Below, in pieces: positions 36,026 to 45,327 of a DNA stretch of 64,000 nt. How positions within the stretch are numbered: position 1 is the stretch's first letter; each line of letters opens with the position of its first letter. The notes under the pieces were generated by a model that saw only the letters and a program-made list of their open reading frames with translations, had not been told where the DNA came from and did not search any database. The stretch comes from JAJPKR01 sp050746125 (GTDB lineage Bacteria > Acidobacteriota > Terriglobia > Terriglobales > SCQP01), in contig JBOGKX010000005.1 in assembly GCA_050746125.1 (NCBI GenBank), positions 13,299 to 77,298 on the forward strand, written 5' to 3'. The translations under genes and the position numbers were made by a program.

Positions 36026-38850
36026 TACGCCCCCTGCCGCGCGGCGCGCTCGGTTTTGGAGGCGGCGGCCAGCAACGTTCGCAGCGCCGCTCCGGTGTAG
36101 CTGGCGGCGATTTCCGCCACCGCCTCGGGCGGCCCCTGCGCCACCAGCCGGCCGCCGGCCTCGCCGCCCTCGGGACCGAGGTCGATGATCCAATCGGCGC
36201 TCTTGATCACGTCCAAGTTGTGCTCGATCACCAGCACCGTATTGCCGAGATCCACGAGACGGTTGAGCACCTCCAGCAGCTTGCGAATGTCGTCGAAGTG
36301 CAAGCCGGTGGTCGGCTCTTCCAACAGATATAGCGTGCGCCCAGTTTGACGGCGGCTCAACTCCTTGGCGATCTTGATGCGCTGCGCCTCGCCGCCGGAA
36401 AGGGTGGTCGAGCTTTGCCCCAACTGCAAGTAACCCAGCCCAACCTCGACCATGGTGTGCAATTTCTGCTCGATTTGCGGCACGGCGGCGAAGACCTCGA
36501 GCGCGTCCTGAATCGGCATCTCCAGCAAATCGGCGATGGAGTGGCCACGATAGCGCACGGCCAGGGTTTCCTGGTTGTAGCGGCGGCCGCGACAGACTTC
36601 GCAGCGGACGAAGACGTCGGGGAGAAAATTCATTTCGATGCGGCGCTGGCCCTCGCCCTGGCAGGCTTCGCAGCGGCCGCCGCGAACGTTGAAGCTGAAG
36701 CGGCCCGGCTTGTAGCCGCGCTCGCGCGCTTCCGGCAAGCGAGCGAAGAGCTCGCGAATCGGCGTGAAGACGCCGGCGTAAGTGGCGGGGTTGGAGCGGG
36801 GGGTGCGCCCGATCGGCGCCTGGTCGATGCGAATCGCCTTGTCGAAGGCCTCGGCGCCGCGCAGCCCCTGGTGCGGGCCGGCGGGCGCGGCCGAGCCGTG
36901 CAGCTTGCGCATCAAGGCGGGAAACAAGATGCCGTTCACCAGCGTGCTCTTGCCCGCCCCGGAGACGCCGGTCAGGACGGTGAAGAGGCCGGCCGGAATG
37001 GCGACGTCGACGTTTTTCAAGTTGTGGGCGCGGGCGCCGACGATGGTCAAGGCTTGGCCGGGGCGGGGCGCGCGGCGGCGCGCGGGCAGGGGGATGCGCA
37101 GCGCGCCGGCGAGATAGCGGCCGGTCAGCGAGCCGGGATTGGCGGCGATTTGCGCCGGCGTGCCCGCGGCGACGAGTTCGCCGCCGTGGCGGCCGGCACC
37201 GGGGCCGAGGTCGAGGACATGATCGGCGCGCTCGATCGTCTCCTGATCGTGTTCGACGACGATGACGGTATTGCCGAGGTCGCGCAGCCGCGCCAGGGTG
37301 TCGAGCAGGCGGCCGTTATCGCGGGGATGAAGGCCGATGGAGGGCTCGTCCAAGACGTAAAGCACGCCGCGCAATTGCGAGCCGATTTGACCCGCGAGGC
37401 GAATGCGCTGCGCCTCGCCGCCGGAAAGCGTGCCGGCGGCGCGATCGAGGCTGAGGTAGCCCAGGCCGACGTTGAGCAGAAAGCGCAGGCGCTGGCGGAT
37501 CTCGTCGATCAGACGGGCGGCGATGAGCGCCTCGCGGCCGGTGAAGCGCCAGGATTCGGCCCGCTGCGCCGCCGCCGCGATGGAGAGAGCGGCGAAATCG
37601 GCGATGGAAAGGCCCTGCACCGTGACCGCCAGGCTCTCCGGACGCAAGCGCCGGCCCAGGCACTCGGGGCAAGTCACCGGCGAGGTAAAGCCGAGCAGGT
37701 ACTCGCGGGCGTTTTCGCCCTCCACATCCTCCAGGAGCTGGCGCAGATAGCCGAGCACGCCGGAGAAGCCGCGCCGCCCGGGCTCGCCCTCGAGGATCAG
37801 CTTTTGCTCGGCGCGGGGCAGATCGGCGAGCGGTTTATCCAGCGCAATGCCGCGTTCGCGCGCGAAGGCCGCCGCCTGGCGGCGCAAGTGGGCGGAGGCG
37901 GAACCGGGGCCGAGGCCGCCTTCGAAGAGCGGCTTGTTCCAATCCACGATGGCCTTGGCGGCGTCGAACTCGTAGCGGCTGCCCAGGCCGTGACAGGCGG
38001 GGCAGGCGCCATAGGCGCTATTGAAGGAAAACGAGCGCGGCTCGAGCGCCGGCACGCTGACGCCGCAATCCGGGCAGGCCAGGCGGCCAGAGTACAACTG
38101 CTCGGGACCCTCGGCGGGGGCCGCGACGACCAGCCCGTCGGCCAGCTTCATGGCGGTGGCCACGGAGGCCGCCAGGCGAGTTTCGGCGCCGGGGCGGAGC
38201 ACGATGCGATCGACGACGATTTCGATGGTGTGATTCTTGCGTTTGTCGAGGCGAATCTCGTCTTCCTCGTCGAGACGGCGCAGTTCGCCGTCGATGCGGG
38301 CGCGGGAAAAGCCTTGCTGGGCGGCCGCCTCCAGTTCCTTGCGAAACTCGCCTTTGCGGCCGCGGGCCACCGGCGCCAAGATGGTCACGCGCGCCGGCTC
38401 GCCGCCGCTCGCCGCCGCCGGCGCCAGCAACGTCTCCACGATTTGCTCCGCCGATTGGCGGCTGATGGCCCGGCCGCAGCGCGGGCAGCGCGGCGTGCCC
38501 ACCGAGGCCCACAACAGGCGGAGAAAGTCGTAGATCTCGGTGATGGTGCCCACCGTCGAGCGCGGGGAGCGGCTGGTGGTCTTTTGCTCGATGGCGATGG
38601 CGGGGCTGAGGCCCTCGATGGCATCCACGTCGGGCCGTTCCATTTGATCGAGAAATTGGCGGGCGTAGGCGGAGAGCGTCTCGCAATAACGGCGCTGCCC
38701 CTCGGCGTAGAGGGTGTCGAAGGCGAGGCTGCTCTTCCCCGAGCCGCTCAGGCCGGTGATGACGGTCAGGGCGTTGCGGGGAATGACGGCGCCGATGTTC
38801 TTGAGGTTGTGCTGTCGGGCGCCGCGGATCGTGATGTTTTGGAGGGCCAC
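36025..38850 (-). CDS. uvrA: UvrABC excinuclease subunit A
   Basis: The damage-recognition ATPase of nucleotide excision repair, 941 residues. Two ABC ATPase modules: Walker A GLSGSGKSS near residue 34 and GVSGAGKST in the second half, with two LSGGEAQR-type signatures. Zinc-finger cysteines occur in CPDC with CPACHGLG and in RCEACQGEG with RCEVCRG. The start at 38850 gives the canonical family N-terminus. It is the first gene of the operon uvrA, response regulator, sensor kinase, purS, glmS. No LexA-like box was recognised in its short 84-base leader. Confidence 0.98.
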   Translation of the reverse strand: MALQNITIRGARQHNLKNIGAVIPRNALTVITGLSGSGKSSLAFDTLYAEGQRRYCETLSAYARQFLDQMERPDVDAIEGLSPAIAIEQKTTSRSPRSTVGTITEIYDFLRLLWASVGTPRCPRCGRAISRQSAEQIVETLLAPAAASGGEPARVTILAPVARGRKGEFRKELEAAAQQGFSRARIDGELRRLDEEDEIRLDKRKNHTIEIVVDRIVLRPGAETRLAASVATAMKLADGLVVAAPAEGPEQLYSGRLACPDCGVSVPALEPRSFSFNSAYGACPACHGLGSRYEFDAAKAIVDWNKPLFEGGLGPGSASAHLRRQAAAFARERGIALDKPLADLPRAEQKLILEGEPGRRGFSGVLGYLRQLLEDVEGENAREYLLGFTSPVTCPECLGRRLRPESLAVTVQGLSIADFAALSIAAAAQRAESWRFTGREALIAARLIDEIRQRLRFLLNVGLGYLSLDRAAGTLSGGEAQRIRLAGQIGSQLRGVLYVLDEPSIGLHPRDNGRLLDTLARLRDLGNTVIVVEHDQETIERADHVLDLGPGAGRHGGELVAAGTPAQIAANPGSLTGRYLAGALRIPLPARRRAPRPGQALTIVGARAHNLKNVDVAIPAGLFTVLTGVSGAGKSTLVNGILFPALMRKLHGSAAPAGPHQGLRGAEAFDKAIRIDQAPIGRTPRSNPATYAGVFTPIRELFARLPEARERGYKPGRFSFNVRGGRCEACQGEGQRRIEMNFLPDVFVRCEVCRGRRYNQETLAVRYRGHSIADLLEMPIQDALEVFAAVPQIEQKLHTMVEVGLGYLQLGQSSTTLSGGEAQRIKIAKELSRRQTGRTLYLLEEPTTGLHFDDIRKLLEVLNRLVDLGNTVLVIEHNLDVIKSADWIIDLGPEGGEAGGRLVAQGPPEAVAEIAASYTGAALRTLLAAASKTERAARQGA

Positions 38851-38934
38851 GGCCTACTTATAGGGTACAGGGTTCCCGTTCCGGCGGCAGCGTGGATTGG
38901 TACGATGAAGGTAGGTTTCCGGAGCGTGCAGCGA

Positions 38935-40182
38935 ATGGGCAAAGCCATCGATCGCCAACTTTTCGACTTCATCGAGACGGTATCGCAGGCGGAGCAGAAG
39001 GGCTCGTTCTCGCGCGCCCTGGCGGATGGCTTTACGCGGCAGTTCGCCCGCGAGTTGCGGATCGTGGCGGCGGGCAGCTTCAAACCCAGCGGGGCCCGCT
39101 ACGAGGCGAATTACACCGTGCACCCGGCGCTGGCGGCGGTGGCCGGGGGCGGGGGCGGGGCGGCCGCGAGCGAGGAGTCCTCGCCCTGGGCGGGGGCGGA
39201 GGCGGCGCTGGGAGTGCGCGCGCTGCAACGGCGGCTGGCCGACCAGGATTGGTATATCCAACGCGGATTGCGGCGCGAATCGGCGGCCGGACCGCGCTGG
39301 TACGACCTGATATTGATTCCCGTGGCGCGCGATTTGAGCCGGGTGCTGGGGCTGCTGACCGAATCGCTGGCCGGCGAAGAGGGAGCCGAGCGGGAGCGCC
39401 AGTTCGAGGTAATGGGCCAGTTGGTGCGGCTCTTCGTGGACCGCCACCATCAACACTCGCGGCTGCAAGAGATCTTCACGCTGGCGCGCGAGCAACAGCT
39501 CAGCCTGCTGCCGCCGGCGCTGCCGGCCGTGCGCGGTTATCGGCTGGCGGCGCTCTCGCTGCCGGCCGAGGAGGTGGGCGGCGACTACTATCAGATTTTC
39601 GAGCTGCAACACCAGCTCTTCGCCTTCGCGCTCGGCGACGCCAAGGGCAAAGGCTTCGAGGCGGCCATGCAGGTGACCGGCCTGCACGCCGCGCTGCGGG
39701 TGGCGAATTCGATGCCGCTCAAGCTGCTGCACAAGATCGGCATGGTCAACCAGGCGATGATTCAGCCGGGCGAGTTTCGCAACTTGATTTCCCTGTTTTT
39801 CGCCGAGGCGGATGCCTATGGGCGCATGCTGTACGTCAACTGCGCGCATCCGCCGGCGCTGTGGGTGCGCGCGGGCGGCGCGGTGGAGGAGTTGAGCGAA
39901 GGCGGGCGGTTTCTCGGGTTGGACGCGAGCAGCGAATACCGCTACGGCATCGCCGAGCTCCTGCCCGGGGATCTGATGGTGGCCTATAGCGACGGCTGGA
40001 CCGAGCTCTTCAACGATTCCGGCGAGCAATTCGGCGCGGAGCGAATGCGCGAAGTCGTCCGGCCGCTGCATGGGCGGGAACCGGGAGAGGTGGTGGAGCG
40101 GCTGCAATCGGCCACCGACACGTTTCGCGGCGAGAGCCCCTTCGCCGACGATCGCACCGTGTTGGTGGTGCGCAAGGAATAA
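38935..40182 (+). CDS. SpoIIE/RsbU-type PP2C serine phosphatase
   Basis: A 415-residue protein. The first about 185 residues are an unassigned sensor-like region with a Gly/Ala-rich patch; then a helical linker (LQEIFTLAREQQLSLLPP) leads into a SpoIIE phosphatase domain with metal-binding aspartates in EEVGGDYYQIF, LGDAKGKG, YSDGWTE and FADDRTVLV. Such enzymes dephosphorylate anti-sigma-factor antagonists or similar proteins. ATG 38935 is preferred (GGAG about 11 bases upstream); ATG 38905 is possible. It is divergent from uvrA with an 84-base gap and convergent with the SGNH hydrolase. No partner anti-sigma gene is visible. Confidence 0.88.
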   Translation: MGKAIDRQLFDFIETVSQAEQKGSFSRALADGFTRQFARELRIVAAGSFKPSGARYEANYTVHPALAAVAGGGGGAAASEESSPWAGAEAALGVRALQRRLADQDWYIQRGLRRESAAGPRWYDLILIPVARDLSRVLGLLTESLAGEEGAERERQFEVMGQLVRLFVDRHHQHSRLQEIFTLAREQQLSLLPPALPAVRGYRLAALSLPAEEVGGDYYQIFELQHQLFAFALGDAKGKGFEAAMQVTGLHAALRVANSMPLKLLHKIGMVNQAMIQPGEFRNLISLFFAEADAYGRMLYVNCAHPPALWVRAGGAVEELSEGGRFLGLDASSEYRYGIAELLPGDLMVAYSDGWTELFNDSGEQFGAERMREVVRPLHGREPGEVVERLQSATDTFRGESPFADDRTVLVVRKE

Positions 40183-40197
40183 CGGTTCGCGCGGCGC

Positions 40198-40950
40198 CTA
40201 GCGAAGCGCGCGGGCGATGCAAGCGGCGGCGACCGGGGCCATCAACGCAAAGCCTTTTTCGTTGGGATGCAGTCCGTCGTTGGAATAGCCGGCGCGAAAC
40301 ATGCCGCGAGCGTCGGCGGTGGCATCAAAGTAGTCGCAATAGACCGCGTGCACCCGCGCGGCGTAGGAGCGGAGCCAGCGGTTGAGGGCCAGAATGTCTT
40401 GCGGCGGGCGATTGGCAGTCTGCGGGTGGGCCGTGTAGTCGCTCACCGGCGTGAGCGAACAGAGGATGACCTTGATGCCATGCTTCTCGGCTAGTTCGGT
40501 CATGGCCTGGAAGTTTTGCTCCACCATGCGCTCAGTCTCCGGTCCGGTGTTGGCGGCAATGTCGTTGGTGCCGGCGAGGATGATCACGGCGGCGGGATGG
40601 AGATCGATCACGTCGGGGAACATGCGGACCAGCATTTGCGGCGTGGTCTGGCCGCTGATGCCGCGATTCACGTAAGGCTTGCCGGGGAACGAGGCGGCGA
40701 GTTTCCAAATATCGGTGATTGAGTCGCCGAGAAAGACGACGCGGCCCGGGACGGGGCCGGCGGCCTCGAGGCGCAGATCGTCGGCGTGATAACGGCCCAA
40801 CTGGTTCCAGTCCTGCATGGCGGCGGTCAAGCGTTGGGCCTGAAACAGCAAGCAACAGCCCGATTGGGGCGGCTGATACGTCGTCACCAATTGCGCTCCC
40901 GACAGACTCGAAAGAGCGGCGCAGCAGAACAGGGAAAGGACGAGTCGCAC
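40198..40950 (-). CDS. Exported SGNH/GDSL hydrolase
   Basis: A 250-residue hydrolase with an N-terminal signal (LVLSLFCCAALSSLSGA). The four SGNH blocks are visible: GDSITD with the nucleophile Ser77, NRGISGQT, AGTND and DGLHPN, the last carrying the catalytic Asp and His. It resembles the acetylhydrolase/lysophospholipase-like esterases. The start is GTG 40950 with AGGAA upstream. Likely a carbohydrate or lipid esterase of the envelope; the substrate is unknown. Confidence 0.92.
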   Translation of the reverse strand: MRLVLSLFCCAALSSLSGAQLVTTYQPPQSGCCLLFQAQRLTAAMQDWNQLGRYHADDLRLEAAGPVPGRVVFLGDSITDIWKLAASFPGKPYVNRGISGQTTPQMLVRMFPDVIDLHPAAVIILAGTNDIAANTGPETERMVEQNFQAMTELAEKHGIKVILCSLTPVSDYTAHPQTANRPPQDILALNRWLRSYAARVHAVYCDYFDATADARGMFRAGYSNDGLHPNEKGFALMAPVAAACIARALR

Positions 40951-40986
40951 TAGAGTTCCTCCGCGCGGGATTATACCTGGATGGGT

Positions 40987-41080
40987 GGGCGTGGCGATAG
41001 GCGGCGCATAGCGTCGTTGTCGGTCGCTCGGCCTCCCTCACGTACATCTCGGTACGCTCAATCGGCCTCGCTCCCGCCGC
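40987..41080 (+). repeat. 94-bp dispersed intergenic repeat, copy A
   Basis: Matches 54927-55020 at 90 of 94 positions in the same orientation. Its core is a small palindrome, CGTAC-ATCTCG-GTACG, flanked on both sides by TCGGCCTC repeats. It lies upstream of the SGNH hydrolase gene. Confidence 0.9.
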
Positions 41081-41158
41081 CTCGCTCTGCTTGCCTCTCG
41101 CCACGCTCCAATGCCGTTGAAGGGGGCCGGGCGGCGCTCCGGCGGCTAGTTGCGCGGT

Positions 41159-41184
41159 GGGCGTGGCGATAGGCGGCGCGGAGC
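41159..41184 (+). repeat. Partial copy of the dispersed repeat
   Basis: These 26 bases are identical to the first 26 bases of copy B (54927-54952), starting GGGCGTGGCGATAGG. The rest of the element is missing, so this is a truncated end, 172 bases from the start of copy A. Confidence 0.75.
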
Positions 41185-41271
41185 GAGGAGCTAGGGACTC
41201 GGCGCTAGGGACGAGCCGAGGCGGGGGGCGGCGTGCTCGCGGCGCTTGCCGCGCCCGCTGTGCGGAGGAGG

Positions 41272-41628
41272 CTAATGGCGATGGCGGCGGGCACGGCGCT
41301 TGGCGACGCGACGAGGATGGCCAGCGGAGGTGGGCGGGGGCGGGAGCGGTTGGGCCGCTGCCGCAGGTTGGGGCGGCGGAGGCAAGACAGGGGCGGCGGC
41401 GGGGGCGGCGCGAACCTCGCGGACTTCGACGGGGGCGACCGCGGGTGTTTCGCCCGAAGTCTCCGGACGAGCGGGGCGGTGCGCGGAATGTATGTCGGCC
41501 CAGGCGACCCACGCCACGCCCAAGCCGAAGAGGCCATCGGGGACGGCGATCCACCACAACCGCTCGCGCGCTATGACTACCGCCAGCAGGAAAGTAATAG
41601 CGCCGAGCCCAATGATCAACCAGCGCAT
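41272..41628 (-). CDS. Small membrane protein, unknown
   Basis: A 118-residue protein with two membrane segments in its first about 48 residues (WLIIGLGAITFLLAVVIA and WIAVPDGLFGLGVAWVAW), followed by a Pro/Ala-rich stretch and a basic C-terminus (RRVAKRRARRHRH). It is not recognised. Hydrophobic segments in this frame, and not in the others, support it as a real gene. It lies on the same strand as its neighbours, 61 bases after the beta-propeller gene. Confidence 0.55.
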   Translation of the reverse strand: MRWLIIGLGAITFLLAVVIARERLWWIAVPDGLFGLGVAWVAWADIHSAHRPARPETSGETPAVAPVEVREVRAAPAAAPVLPPPPQPAAAAQPLPPPPTSAGHPRRVAKRRARRHRH

Positions 41629-41689
41629 ACCAGGCTCTCGCTACGATTATCCCCGGCAGGCGGGCCGCGAGTCCACTGCGGGGCCGCGC

Positions 41690-42940
41690 TCAGCGTTTGC
41701 CGGCGAGGCGAAAGCGGACGCGCCACAGCACGTCGCCGTTGTCGCGCGCCAAGGCGGCGAGCATGCCGTCTTCCCACACCAGCACGGCCGGCGCGGTCAG
41801 CGCCGCCGGTTGATCGCCGCTGTAGTCGCGCCACCAGCGGATGCGGCCGTCGGCGGCATCGAGCAGCACGACGGCTTGTCGTCCGAACAAGGCGACGGCG
41901 GGCGCGGGCTGGTCGGCGGGATCGAGCAACGCCATTTGAAACTCGGCGCGCAAATCGCGGCTGAAGGGCAGGTGGCCGTCGGCCAGAGCGACGGCGCTGA
42001 TGCGAGTGACGACAGAAGGCGACCAGGCGCCGCGCCCGCTGCCGCCTCCCGCCGCGACCAGCGGCGCGGGCCGCGCGCTTAGCAGCAAGCCGATGGAATC
42101 GCGCAAAAAGAGACGGGCGTGCTCGCCCAGTTGGCGCGCCCAGACCGTGTGGCGGTAGAGGCCGCCGGCCAAGCTCCAAGCGGCACGCTGGCGGCGTTCG
42201 ATCAGAAAGCCGCGTTGATCGGCGAGCGCGCGCGGGAACGATTGCGAGTCGCCGTCGCCGCCGTAGCCGGTGGGGCGAAAGATATCGGAGATGGCGACGA
42301 ACTGGCCGCGGGACGGCGCGTACCAGAGCACGCCGGGGCCGGGGCCGTGAAAGGCGTGCAGGGGATGGTCAAAGACGCGCATTTCTTCCGTGGGGCGGGA
42401 ATCGCCGCCCAATGAAATGGTAAGCAAGCGGCTGCGCTGCAACGAGCTGTCAAGAATCGCCACGCCGTCGTCGGGCAAGGCCAGCATTTCCGGGCCGTCG
42501 AACTGGCCGAGATGGAAGCTGCACAGACGGTTGCCGGTGGCGGTGGCGCGGATTTCAAGCTCGCGGCGGCGGCGCAAGAAGAGGTAATCGCCAGCCGCCG
42601 AGAGGGCCATCTCTTCGAGGTGCGGGACCAGGAAACACCAGGCCGATTTGCCGTTTTCGGGGCGCGCGCGACAGACACGGTATTGGTGGAAGTGGAGCAG
42701 GTCGTTGATGCCGGCCAAGTAGGAATAAATCACGAGACCGTGGCCGTCGGTCAGCACCGGGCCGTCCATGCGATCGATGCGCCACTGCACGCGACCGGTG
42801 GCAGCGTTGAGGGCCACTCCGTCCTGCGGCAAGTACACCAAGCGCGGCGTTACTACATAGAGGCTTTGCTGGGCGGCGGCCAGGGTGGAAGCCGCGGCTA
42901 GCGCGGCGAGCACCAGGAGCCGGGTGGCTAGAGCGCGCAT
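41690..42940 (-). CDS. Exported beta-propeller (PQQ-like) protein
   Basis: A 416-residue protein with a signal peptide (LVLAALAAASTLAAAQ). Repeats follow of the quinoprotein-like propeller type: ALNAATGRVQWRI at the start, AVVLLDAADGRIRWWRD and AALARDNGDVLWRVRF near the end. The middle is less regular. No PQQ-binding catalytic residues are evident, so it is probably a structural or binding propeller and not a dehydrogenase. ATG 42949 is an alternative start, three codons longer. It follows the radical SAM gene on the same strand. Confidence 0.7.
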   Translation of the reverse strand: MRALATRLLVLAALAAASTLAAAQQSLYVVTPRLVYLPQDGVALNAATGRVQWRIDRMDGPVLTDGHGLVIYSYLAGINDLLHFHQYRVCRARPENGKSAWCFLVPHLEEMALSAAGDYLFLRRRRELEIRATATGNRLCSFHLGQFDGPEMLALPDDGVAILDSSLQRSRLLTISLGGDSRPTEEMRVFDHPLHAFHGPGPGVLWYAPSRGQFVAISDIFRPTGYGGDGDSQSFPRALADQRGFLIERRQRAAWSLAGGLYRHTVWARQLGEHARLFLRDSIGLLLSARPAPLVAAGGGSGRGAWSPSVVTRISAVALADGHLPFSRDLRAEFQMALLDPADQPAPAVALFGRQAVVLLDAADGRIRWWRDYSGDQPAALTAPAVLVWEDGMLAALARDNGDVLWRVRFRLAGKR

Positions 42941-43082
42941 TGCACCCATCCATAGCACGCAGCGCGCGCGGCGGGAGTAGGGGAAAACCTTACACCGCCG
43001 AGCGTGGCGAGAACTGCTGGTCAGTTTAGTCCCGGAGGCCGCGCACGCCAAGCGGCCGGCGGGTTGGGCGCAACGCCCGGCG

Positions 43083-44051
43083 TCAGCGGCCGCTCCACAG
43101 GCCGGCGAGCGCGCGCGAGGCCTGCAAGAATGCGCCGACGCGCACGCCAATGGGCAGACGATGAGAGGTGATCGCTTCCAGGCCCATCGAGGCGATGCAG
43201 CCGCAGCGCGAACAATCGGGATCGCCGCCGAACTGGCAGGGCGTGACGATCGTGTGCAAATCGGCGGAGCGAATCTCGGTGAGCTGGGCAAAGGCGCATT
43301 TGCGCGGCGAGTCGGGGGGATGGCGAAAGGCCTCGATCAGTCCTTGGCGCATGTCGAGCTTGGGGTAGATCGCGCGCAGGCGAAGCAGTTCGTCGATGAT
43401 CCAGGTGCGCTCGCCCGCGGTCGGCGTTTCGGCCAACTCCGCGCCGCGCTGCGGGGTGAAGATGCTCATCCAAATCTTTTTCACGTCGGCATTGGCCGTC
43501 CAAAAGGCGACGAAGGCTTCGAGATCGCCGCGACGGGCCAGCATCTGGCGCGTAATCGTGCAGTGCACCACGACGTGCTGGCCGCGAATGTTGGCCAGCA
43601 CGCGCTCGTAAGTGGCCGGCTTGCGGCGGGCGTCGTGCTCCGGCTGCAAGCCGTCGATCGAGACCACCAACTCGAAGTTCTTCAATTCGGCCCAGGCCGG
43701 CGAAGGGGGACGAAAGGCGCTGGTGACGACCTGGACGAAAATGCCGCGGGCGAGCAACTGCGGCACCAGGGACTCGACTTCGCGATAGCGGACCAGGGGA
43801 TCGCCGCCGACCAGGGAGACATGCAGCGGCCGCAAGCCCTCGACCAGCGCCATCGCGCGCCGCACCAACTCCTCGCCCTTGTAGTCGGCGACGTCGCGCA
43901 GAGTGCGCTCCCCGCCGAGGTGCTGGTCGTCGTAGGCGTAGCAGCCCGGGCAGCGCAGCGGACATTCCTTGGTGATTTCGATGGAAAGGGCCGGCTTTCG
44001 CCCCTGCAGAATGCGCCCCCAGGCGCGCCAAATATCTTGCGTTGCAATCAT
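43083..44051 (-). CDS. Radical SAM protein with a C-terminal cysteine cluster
   Basis: A 322-residue radical SAM protein: the [4Fe-4S] motif CPLRCPGC has Cys30, Cys34 and Cys37, and the GGDP block (SLVGGDPLVR) fits SAM binding. A C-terminal cluster CQFGGDPDCSRCGCIAS suggests an auxiliary iron-sulfur site of SPASM/twitch type. The barrel is complete. No precursor peptide with a clear leader is seen nearby. It may act on a small molecule or a lipid; the neighbouring methyltransferase and propeller genes hint at a small pathway, but this is only context. Confidence 0.88.
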   Translation of the reverse strand: MIATQDIWRAWGRILQGRKPALSIEITKECPLRCPGCYAYDDQHLGGERTLRDVADYKGEELVRRAMALVEGLRPLHVSLVGGDPLVRYREVESLVPQLLARGIFVQVVTSAFRPPSPAWAELKNFELVVSIDGLQPEHDARRKPATYERVLANIRGQHVVVHCTITRQMLARRGDLEAFVAFWTANADVKKIWMSIFTPQRGAELAETPTAGERTWIIDELLRLRAIYPKLDMRQGLIEAFRHPPDSPRKCAFAQLTEIRSADLHTIVTPCQFGGDPDCSRCGCIASMGLEAITSHRLPIGVRVGAFLQASRALAGLWSGR

Positions 44052-44165
44052 GCCTTGCTCTCTCTTCGCAGCGACAGCAGACGCCGAGCCGCCATGCGCC
44101 GCTCGGCAAGATGGGATCGCCGCCCAAGGCGCGCGATTCCGATCGGAACAGGGCGCCGAGAAGAG

Positions 44166-44420
44166 CTAACAGAGCAGCGGAGCGGCGGGCGGCGTCACGA
44201 CTCCGCTGGCGCCGCTTGCCCCGAGCGGGGGCGGAATGCCGAGAGGGCGGAGTCCCAAGCCGCCGGCGAAGGCCGCCGCAACGCGGGGCAAAATGGCGCG
44301 GCCATTGCGCAGCGCGCCGCGGGGCAACGACAGCGCCGGGGAAATCAAGATTGCCGCCAGCAGCGCGGCGCACGCCACGGCGATGAGGATCAACGCGGTA
44401 CGGGACGAAAGAACGGTCAC
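44166..44420 (-). CDS. Possible small exported peptide
   Basis: An 84-residue frame with GTG start and a hydrophobic N-terminus (TALILIAVACAALLAAILI), then a Pro/Gly/Ala-rich tail. It lies between the methyltransferase and radical SAM genes on the same strand. The length is short, the ribosome site weak (AGCAGG) and there is no family, so it may be a chance frame. Confidence 0.3.
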   Translation of the reverse strand: MTVLSSRTALILIAVACAALLAAILISPALSLPRGALRNGRAILPRVAAAFAGGLGLRPLGIPPPLGASGASGVVTPPAAPLLC

Positions 44421-44457
44421 AAGCCTGCTTAATTATCTCACCGCCGGACTGCGGTGC

Positions 44458-45285
44458 TTAGGCGACCTGGGCCAGAAGTTCGATGGGCGCAAGCTGGTTT
44501 GCCTCCAGCATGGCCAGCATGTTTTGCACCATCACGGGCGTCCGCTCTCCCATGAGCAGATGCAAGTCTAAGGCTGGCGAACCTTGCGTCGCCCGCGCCG
44601 CCATCATGCGCTTGGTGAATTCGATGGCTTCGGCGCGGCGATCGGTCTCGCGCACCACGTTAAAGCCCGCCGCTTCCAGCGCGGCGCGGTAGGCAGCGGG
44701 AATAGCGACGAAGCTGGCATCCTCGCTGGCCGCCCAAGGAACCGGATAGCGGAGATCGCCGTCGCCGGTGCGCATGAGATCGAAGATCGCGAACAAGGCT
44801 TGCGGCTTGAGCAGGCGGCGCACGGCGCGGAACAAGCGCGGCTTGTCGTCCACGTTCATGCCCACGTGAATCATGACGGCGCGGTCGAAACTGGCGGGAG
44901 GCAAGGGCGGCGCCAGGGCGCTGGCGTGCTGAAACTCCACGGTCGCGGCCAGCTTGGTCATCTCGGTCAGGCGGCGCGCCACGGCCACGAACTCTTCGGT
45001 TAGATCGATGCCGGTGACGCGGCAGCGGTGCTCCGCGGCGAAGAGGCGCGCCGGTCCGCCGATGCCGCTGCCGACGTCGAGCAGACGCAGGCCGGGGCGC
45101 AACTCGAGCGCCCTCCCCAGCGCCTCGGCGGCTTCGAGGCCGCAAACATGAAACTCGTCGAGGGGCGCCAGATCGCGGGGCATCAGGCGCGCGGGATCCT
45201 TGCCGACCGCCGGCAGCGCCTTCAAAATTGCGATCCAAAGCTGACCGTTGGAATAGTGGTTCGCCACCCGAGATTCGACGTTCAT
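44458..45285 (-). CDS. Class I SAM-dependent methyltransferase
   Basis: A 275-residue methyltransferase with motif I LLDVGSGIGGPARLFA and the acidic end of strand 2 in VTGIDLTEEF. The entry segment (ANHYSNGQLWIAIL and DLAPLDEFHVCG) resembles the glycine/sarcosine- or phosphoethanolamine-methyltransferase-like branch. The acceptor cannot be named. It is 42 bases downstream of the 3-hydroxyacyl-CoA dehydrogenase gene and could be in the same operon. Confidence 0.88.
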   Translation of the reverse strand: MNVESRVANHYSNGQLWIAILKALPAVGKDPARLMPRDLAPLDEFHVCGLEAAEALGRALELRPGLRLLDVGSGIGGPARLFAAEHRCRVTGIDLTEEFVAVARRLTEMTKLAATVEFQHASALAPPLPPASFDRAVMIHVGMNVDDKPRLFRAVRRLLKPQALFAIFDLMRTGDGDLRYPVPWAASEDASFVAIPAAYRAALEAAGFNVVRETDRRAEAIEFTKRMMAARATQGSPALDLHLLMGERTPVMVQNMLAMLEANQLAPIELLAQVA

Positions 45286-45327
45286 TTTCGCGCGCTCCTT
45301 TCTCGCGGCGAAGGATGGGATGCCGGC

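Larger units (their letters stand above)
40951..41271. other. Non-coding gap carrying the dispersed repeat
   Basis: These 321 bases hold one full copy of the 94-bp dispersed repeat (40987-41080) and a 26-base fragment of the same element (41159-41184). Open frames across it, in which the repeat would encode a peptide with RTEMYVREAERP, are not supported as genes. Confidence 0.6.

Noticed and set aside
36346..40182. A 1278-codon open frame on the plus strand
   Set aside because: Most of it is antisense to uvrA; only the last third (from 38935) has a real family (SpoIIE phosphatase).
40532..41557. A 341-codon minus-strand frame sharing RTEMYVREAERP with a frame at 54865-55677
   Set aside because: The shared peptide is the translation of the 94-bp dispersed repeat; neither frame has other support.
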